Positions 59,095-64,000 of a stretch of DNA of 64,000 bases are shown in pieces. Each line of letters begins with the position of its first letter. The stretch's first letter is position 1. A model generated the notes under the pieces. That model searched no databases, was not told the DNA's origin, and was given only the letters and a program-made list of their open reading frames with translations. The translations under genes were made by a program, and so were the position numbers. Origin of the DNA: Flaccisagitta enflata. Its lineage: Eukaryota; Chaetognatha; Sagittoidea; Aphragmophora. The stretch spans positions 40,114,001 to 40,178,000 of the forward strand of contig OZ231127.1 in NCBI GenBank assembly GCA_965153355.1, in the 5' to 3' direction.

Positions 59095-59204
59095 AATAAC
59101 AATAGTAGTCGCAAAGGACAGATTTACATGTAGGTATTTAGTCGACTTATTGAATGACTATATACCGACATGTAAATCTGTCCTTTGCGACTACTATTGT
59201 TATT
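59095..59204. repeat. Perfect 37-bp inverted repeat (strong hairpin)
   Basis: Arm AATAACAATAGTAGTCGCAA then AGGACAGATTTACATGT (59095-59131) is exactly reverse-complemented at 59168-59204. The 36-nt loop has a further weak pairing GGTAT/ATACC. Confidence 0.9.
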
Positions 59205-59255
59205 TTTTATTATCTTTCTTTCTTTCTTTCTTTCTATCTTACTTTCTTTCTTTGT

Positions 59256-61370
59256 AGTCTAGTATAGAACTGTACATTACTACAAATGTCGTTAATTGTT
59301 TTGGGGGGAAGGGATTGGACTTTTTGTTTAATCCATATCGTCCCTTTGTGCATGTTTGTATAATAAATGCCCATCTAATCTAACTTGTTGCTCATGCACT
59401 GCATTGTGATTTTTGATTTGACATGATTTTTCCGTCTTTTAGACTTTGACCTAGAATCCGTTCTGTTTGTTCTATGAACTTGATTTTTTTCATGGTGGGT
59501 GCTACGTTGGGAATATTGTATGTTTAAAATCTCATCTCATGATTCTAACGTTAATAGTTTAGTAGTTATGAGTATTTTTTTTATTAAATCATGACTTAAA
59601 AAGTATCCGACGGAATGGTAAAGCATTTTTTCTTAAATAGCGGCCGCATGTTGTTTCAACCTAAGTGTTTGTTTCACGTCAATCGCATAAATTCAGAAAA
59701 CAGAGTTGCTAACTGCGCGGAGACGAAAGATTGCCGCGCGGTTTCTACTTTGATATCTATTTGAAATGTTGATTTCTCTTGAACGGTTAAAGATGTCCAC
59801 ATGAAATTTTAAACATGGTATATTCATACATACAACTACTCACTGACAATTATTCCGTGTAGTCATGACAGGTAAACGTCTCGAAAAGTTCCATGAATTT
59901 CATGTTTTCGACAGCGTGAAAAAAATGCTTTATGCGATCACGGCCAAATTTATTATGTGGTCGCTGTACAACTTACCCAGGATTTGTCCAAGGGTTGGAT
60001 GGTTGTTCATGCAAAATTTCAGAAAATTTTTCAGAATATTGTTTTAGCAACGCTCATTTGAAATTTTCAGGTAGGTAGGCTGGTTCGGGTGGTTGCACTG
60101 TCCGAAATTTCTTGAATCTTCACTGATCGGTAGACAAGATCATATGATGGTACCATTCAAAAAATCAAGACAATCGGTCAATCCGTTCAAGAGATATGAG
60201 CTTTCAAAGTTTGGTTAAAAAAGGGCACGACGATTTCCACCACATAAAGAAAAACAAGTTTGATAGACAAACAATAGATGCGCCCTCGTCGGTACTGGTA
60301 GGTTTTTTTCTTTTTAGGTAACCTTGAAGCATATTAGACTGAAACAATTTCGCATTATTGAGTTAAGGTGAATATATGTGATAAGAGGAGAAAAATGATG
60401 TGATGACATGCATTTTCACAATTCTTTAATTCCATTTGAATGAATTGGATAAGCATCAGTTTATGTCGGGGTGCAAACGAAGACAAAATTTGATTTTCAT
60501 TTACATTAAACTGATATACATTGTTATCCTAGTAGGTTATAAGTTTTGTAATAAAAAAATTTATACTCTTGATTTCCTTAAGAATATAGAAATATGATCA
60601 CAATATAAAAAGTTTGTATTGCATATTTATAAAAACCAAAGTTGTTCTATAAAACATAAAAATTTCTCCTAAAAATGAGAGGAAAAATTCAGAAAGTTAT
60701 TGGGTAAAATTATAATTCTGCTTCTGAATGCAAAATTTTGCATTTCTAAACACATGGTCCTCATCTTATGAGTCTTTAAGAAGATGCCATGTTTTTGAAA
60801 ATGCCAATTTTTGGATCTTTATGCAAAGTTATAATTTTACCCAAGACATATCAGATTGTAAAAAAAAATTTTGCTTAAAAACTGCCTTTTTTCTGTCCTT
60901 TATCCTGACATTTTGTGGTTACTTTGAGTACAAACATAGTTTTTAATGCAAAAATAGTTTTAACATACACTATTTATCATTTTTCATTGATAAAATATGC
61001 AAATAAACAATATCTTTAATATTGCTAAAAAACGTGTTGACTGATCAAATATTTTCCTCGATTGCACCTTGACTTATCATGAATTCAATACCTTTTACTC
61101 ATTTCATTAAAAAGTTGTTTTCTTTTTATCAAACTAATTAGGTAAGATGCTACCTAATTTTTACTTGGAGAACTTGATGCCTCAATCGATCCTAAGACTC
61201 AAAGATCAATACCGGGTCGATTCAGTTGCAAGGATTTTAATATTTTGAAAAACGAATTGTGGAGGTGGGAGGGACGGGGGCTGAGTCAACAACAACAACT
61301 GGAGCTTGCTAAACAATTGTGGACTGTTTGAGAGTGATTTGGCGTAAATAGGGCGACATTGAGAAAATGG
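59256..61370. other. Gene-free AT-rich stretch
   Basis: No exon recognised. Contains GAAATTTCAGAAAATTTTTC-type low-complexity sequence and weak open frames. Confidence 0.45.
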
Positions 61371-61427
61371 GTTTCGGACGGACGGACCGACACACCCTCT
61401 TATAGAGATGCGAGGACGCATCTAAAA
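61371..61427 (-). repeat. H-family element, copy 16 (ATGCG stem, reversed)
   Basis: TTCGGACGGACGGACC, CTCTTATAGAGATGCG-AGGA-CGCATCT, then AAAAAT. It has the same stem type as copy 1. Only the hairpin half is clear. Confidence 0.75.
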
Positions 61428-61877
61428 ATACGAACACGTTTCATTCTCAGACTGCGTATTTCACGCTTGAGCGCTCATGAAATCATGAACGATGTTTCTC
61501 CTTTTGATCACTACATCTAAAGAATTTAGAGTATTCAGAAAATAAGAAGAACAGAGGAAAGCTCAGACGCTAAGCTTTCTAGTGATGTAAAATTTGATGG
61601 TAATATTTTAAAAAATATAGCATCACGGTTACTCCCTTTTGACCGGCCACCTTAAAAAGTTGGATCGGTAAATTCCTCTAGCCCGGCGAAGACGAACGTA
61701 GGTTCATAACTAGACCGTCTTTATCTGTCTCGTATTTGTCACCTATTTGTGAGCCTGAATATAGAGCGTGCCCGGTGCACGCAGTTTTGCTGTTGGGCAT
61801 AAAGTTTTTGCTAGCTGCGTGCCCGGCTTGTACGCCTTTTACTCTTTTTTATTTTCTTTTATCTCTCATGCTTTCTA

Positions 61878-62043
61878 ACAAGGCCGGATACACGGCCACC
61901 AGTTGCGGACAGGTGGGCAGGAGCAGAAATGTGCGTTTTCACACATTTCGACTCGTGCTCACCGGCGGACAAATGGACCGACCGACGGACGAACGGACGG
62001 ACGGACGGACAAAGCCTCTTATAGAGTTGCGTGTCCGCAACTA
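61878..62043 (-). repeat. H-family element, copy 17 (reversed, full length)
   Basis: ACAAGGCCGGATACACGGCC, CAGTTGCGGACAGGTGGGC, CACACATTTCGACTCGTGC, (GGAC)n, GCCTCTTATAGAGTTGCG-TGTC-CGCAACT, then AGAAAT. Confidence 0.85.
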
Positions 62044-62213
62044 GAAATGTAAAAAATAAGCGTTCTCAGCCTTCTTTTTGCCCTCGCTTACATTCCTATC
62101 CAATCTCTAATTCATTCGTCGTTTTTTTATTCATTCACTTATTCACTCATTCCTTCATTCTTTCTTTCCTTTTTTGAATCGCGAGACCAAAACATTGGCT
62201 TAAACTCCGCCTC

Positions 62214-62430
62214 TTTAGTTGCAGACACGCAACTCTACAAGATGCTTTGTCCGTCCGTCCATTGGTTCGTTGGTCCGTGAGCACAAGTCAAAAAGTGGGA
62301 AAACGATCGTTTTAGAAGTTTTTTGTGTATGTGTCTGTGGAAGGGGGTTGGGTGTGGATGAGGGTTGGCTGCCCCTGCTCACTCATCCGCAATATCATTA
62401 CATATGTCCCCGTGTCACTTGTTCTTTATC
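62214..62430 (+). repeat. H-family element, copy 18 (second 3'-end type)
   Basis: Hairpin AGTTGCA-GACA-CGCAACT, GTCC tract, GTGTATGTGTCTGTGGAAGG, CCCCTGCTCACTCATCCGCA, CCCCGTGTCACTTGTT. Confidence 0.8.
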
Positions 62431-62599
62431 TTTTCCTTTTGGCGTTTATAAATGTTACACTGAAATTTCACCCTCGTTAGATAAATCAATGCTACTCTTT
62501 TTCAACTGAGAAAAAAATGCCAATAATTATTGTTCTTAAGAACTGACAAGGAATGTATGAATGAACGTTTTTAATTATTGTGTGAATGAATGGATGAAA

Positions 62600-62700
62600 A
62601 TTGACATTGAATCAGTGCGAATGAAAGTTAATGAAAGTGAATGAAAGTGAATAGAAGGGAATGAAAGTGAATGAAAGTGAAAGAAAGTGAGAATATTAAA
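62600..62700. repeat. GAATGAAAGT-rich minisatellite
   Basis: Short tandem units GAATGAAAGT/GAATGAAAGTGA. Confidence 0.8.
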
Positions 62701-62749
62701 GGAATGAATATCGACGCCAGGATTGGCAGTTTTGCGCAGTTTTGACATT

Positions 62750-62822
62750 TGCGCTGATCAATCCACCAACCGACTTAGGGACAAACCTGACTTCCTGTAG
62801 ATGTGTGAGGACACACATAAAA
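62750..62822 (-). repeat. H-family element, copy 19 (fragment)
   Basis: CACCAACCGACTTAGGG ... CTGTAGATGTGTGAGGACACACATAAAAG. The stem ATGTGTG-AGGA-CACACAT is a derivative of the ATGCG type with both arms changed in concert. Confidence 0.6.
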
Positions 62823-62894
62823 GTAAAGTCAAATTAAGCTTAGCTCAATTTTGGTATAAACCTAGTTTTTTTTAACAAGGCATGAAAACGATCT

Positions 62895-63750
62895 AAAATT
62901 AAGAATGTTGTTAAGTATGTGTTAAGTATCTTGGCGTTTTTTAGATGCTAACATAAATGGATCTGTACACGCGGGAAATCTTATGAAGGTATGCGCTGGC
63001 AGGATGGCGTTTCTTTATAGATGTTCATCACTTTTTGATAAAAAATGTTGCCAGACGCTCTGTGCTTCCTTGATTCGACCTTATATCGATTACTGTTGTT
63101 GCTCTTGGTACGGTAGTCTTTCGGCAGCTCTGAGAGAAAGGCTCAACGTGATCCAGCCCAAAATGATAAGGTTTATACATAGTGTGGATAACCGAGGACA
63201 CGTTGATCTTTCACATTTGCGGGATTTGGGTTGGATGCATATTCCGGATCGCGTGAAATATTTTCGAATGGCGCACCTTTTTCGAATTCGGCATAAGTTG
63301 GCACCAAAGTATCTGTTGCCAAATTTCAAAGCAGTGTCGGATGCTCACACGTACAATACTCGCGGTAGCACGTACAACTTTCACTTATCGCGTGAATTAT
63401 CTCGCTTTTCTGACGGCTTTGCCTTTACCGCTATAAGACAATGGAATGACCTGCCTAATAGCATCAAGTCTATCAGTGGATTTCAAGTTTTTAAGCGAAA
63501 ACTTAAAGATCATTTGCTTTCGCAGTATGGTTGATTTTTAACGGATATTTTTGACAGATTTTTACGGTCTTGGAACAGTTTTGATTCACGGAGTTTTGAA
63601 TTTTTTATCTTTTTATGAATTTACTTTTAAAGGGACCCTGTTGGAAAAAAGTTGATTACAACTTTCACTGGCTATCCCTCGAGGCAAGTAGCTTTACAAT
63701 CCCTTTTTTAATTATCTTGTTTCGTAAATAAAATTCATTCATTCATTCAC
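62895..63750 (+). mobile_element. Non-LTR retrotransposon, 5'-truncated 3' end
   Basis: The C-terminal RT region and 3' UTR end in a short (ATTC)n run (63733-63748) after AAATAAA, as in CR1-like and related LINEs. Everything 5' of the RT thumb region is missing. Confidence 0.8.
62941..63534 (+). pseudogene. LINE reverse transcriptase C-terminal fragment
   Basis: Frame with VCAGRMAFLYRCSSLFD, LCASLIRPYIDYCCCSWYGS, LRDLGWMHIPDRVKYFRM and AIRQWNDLPNSIKSISGF, ending at TGA 63532-63534. This is the conserved region after the catalytic palm in non-LTR RTs (L-x-RP-x-x-Y ... W, then R-x-W-N-x-L-P). Upstream, the strand continues as KYLGVF in another frame across a run of six Ts, so one base appears to be missing there. 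The catalytic YADD part is absent. Confidence 0.85.
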
Positions 63751-63785
63751 TAGTAGCTTTCTCTATTTCTCTTCAAGATTTGAGA

Positions 63786-63931
63786 AAACAATGACGGATA
63801 CACGGCAATCCAGTCACAGTTGGTTTGGCAGGAGCAGTAATGTGAAAACTGGTTTCAATTAAAAAATGTCACCGATGAACCGACAGACCGACCAACACGG
63901 CAAGGTTTAGTCGCGTGTCCGCGACTAAAAA
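63786..63931 (-). repeat. H-family element, copy 20 (reversed)
   Basis: ACAATGACGGATACACGGC, CAGTCACAGTTGGTTTGGC, GACCGACC tract, AGTCGCG-TGTC-CGCGACT, then AAAAATG. Confidence 0.8.
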
Positions 63932-64000
63932 TGTACAGATAAAAGTATGGTAAAACTACCGCCTTTACCGGGCTTCTTTCCCTATCGGGTACAAAAGAAA

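Overview
The window is animal nuclear DNA. It has spliceosomal introns, a ten-exon beta-TrCP (Slimb/FBXW1/FBXW11-type) gene, one exon of a DEG/ENaC sodium channel, long microsatellites, and several classes of retroelement. It is an invertebrate-like, repeat-dominated locus; I cannot name the species. All calls come from reading the sequence and splice junctions by eye.

Layout. 1-8.5 kb: a small multi-exon gene for a His-rich membrane protein of unknown function (3748-8522, +). Its introns are packed with repeats. 8.5-14.6 kb: a satellite-like family, microsatellites and an orphan DEG/ENaC exon (12160-12332). 14.66-34.15 kb: a minus-strand BEL/Pao LTR retrotransposon with about 785-bp LTRs, decayed and lacking most of its polymerase and all visible integrase. 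Its left LTR is split by a 7-kb plus-strand tyrosine-recombinase (YR) retroposon (15203-22197). This insert has gag, RT, RNase H, an SGNH hydrolase domain, an ALOG-type zinc DNA-binding domain fused to a tyrosine recombinase, and split direct repeats (A1...B1-A2-B2). The intact right LTR serves as an empty site and fixes the insertion point. 34-48 kb: almost gene-free, made of foldback elements, a TIR element and hairpin elements. 48.37-53.43 kb: beta-TrCP, complete from start to stop. 53.4-62.9 kb: satellites, palindromic minisatellites and foldbacks. 62.9-63.75 kb: the 3' end of a truncated non-LTR retrotransposon.

Two short repeat families run through everything. About 20 copies of a 150-250-bp element (called H here) carry a 7-bp stem with a 4-nt loop at one end, then a (GTCC)n/(GGTC)n tract. 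The stem sequence differs between copies but stays paired. Five copies of a second family (called F) are long foldbacks whose arms enclose an 18-20-bp minisatellite, with a shared hairpin tail. Both sit in T-runs, which fits Helentron-type non-autonomous elements. That placement is inference.

Host genes do not form an operon. beta-TrCP is the substrate receptor of an SCF ubiquitin ligase; DEG/ENaC proteins are amiloride-sensitive cation channels. The most interesting material is the ALOG-YR retroposon with its empty site, three exact 15-bp tandem duplications inside its pol, and the covarying hairpin family.
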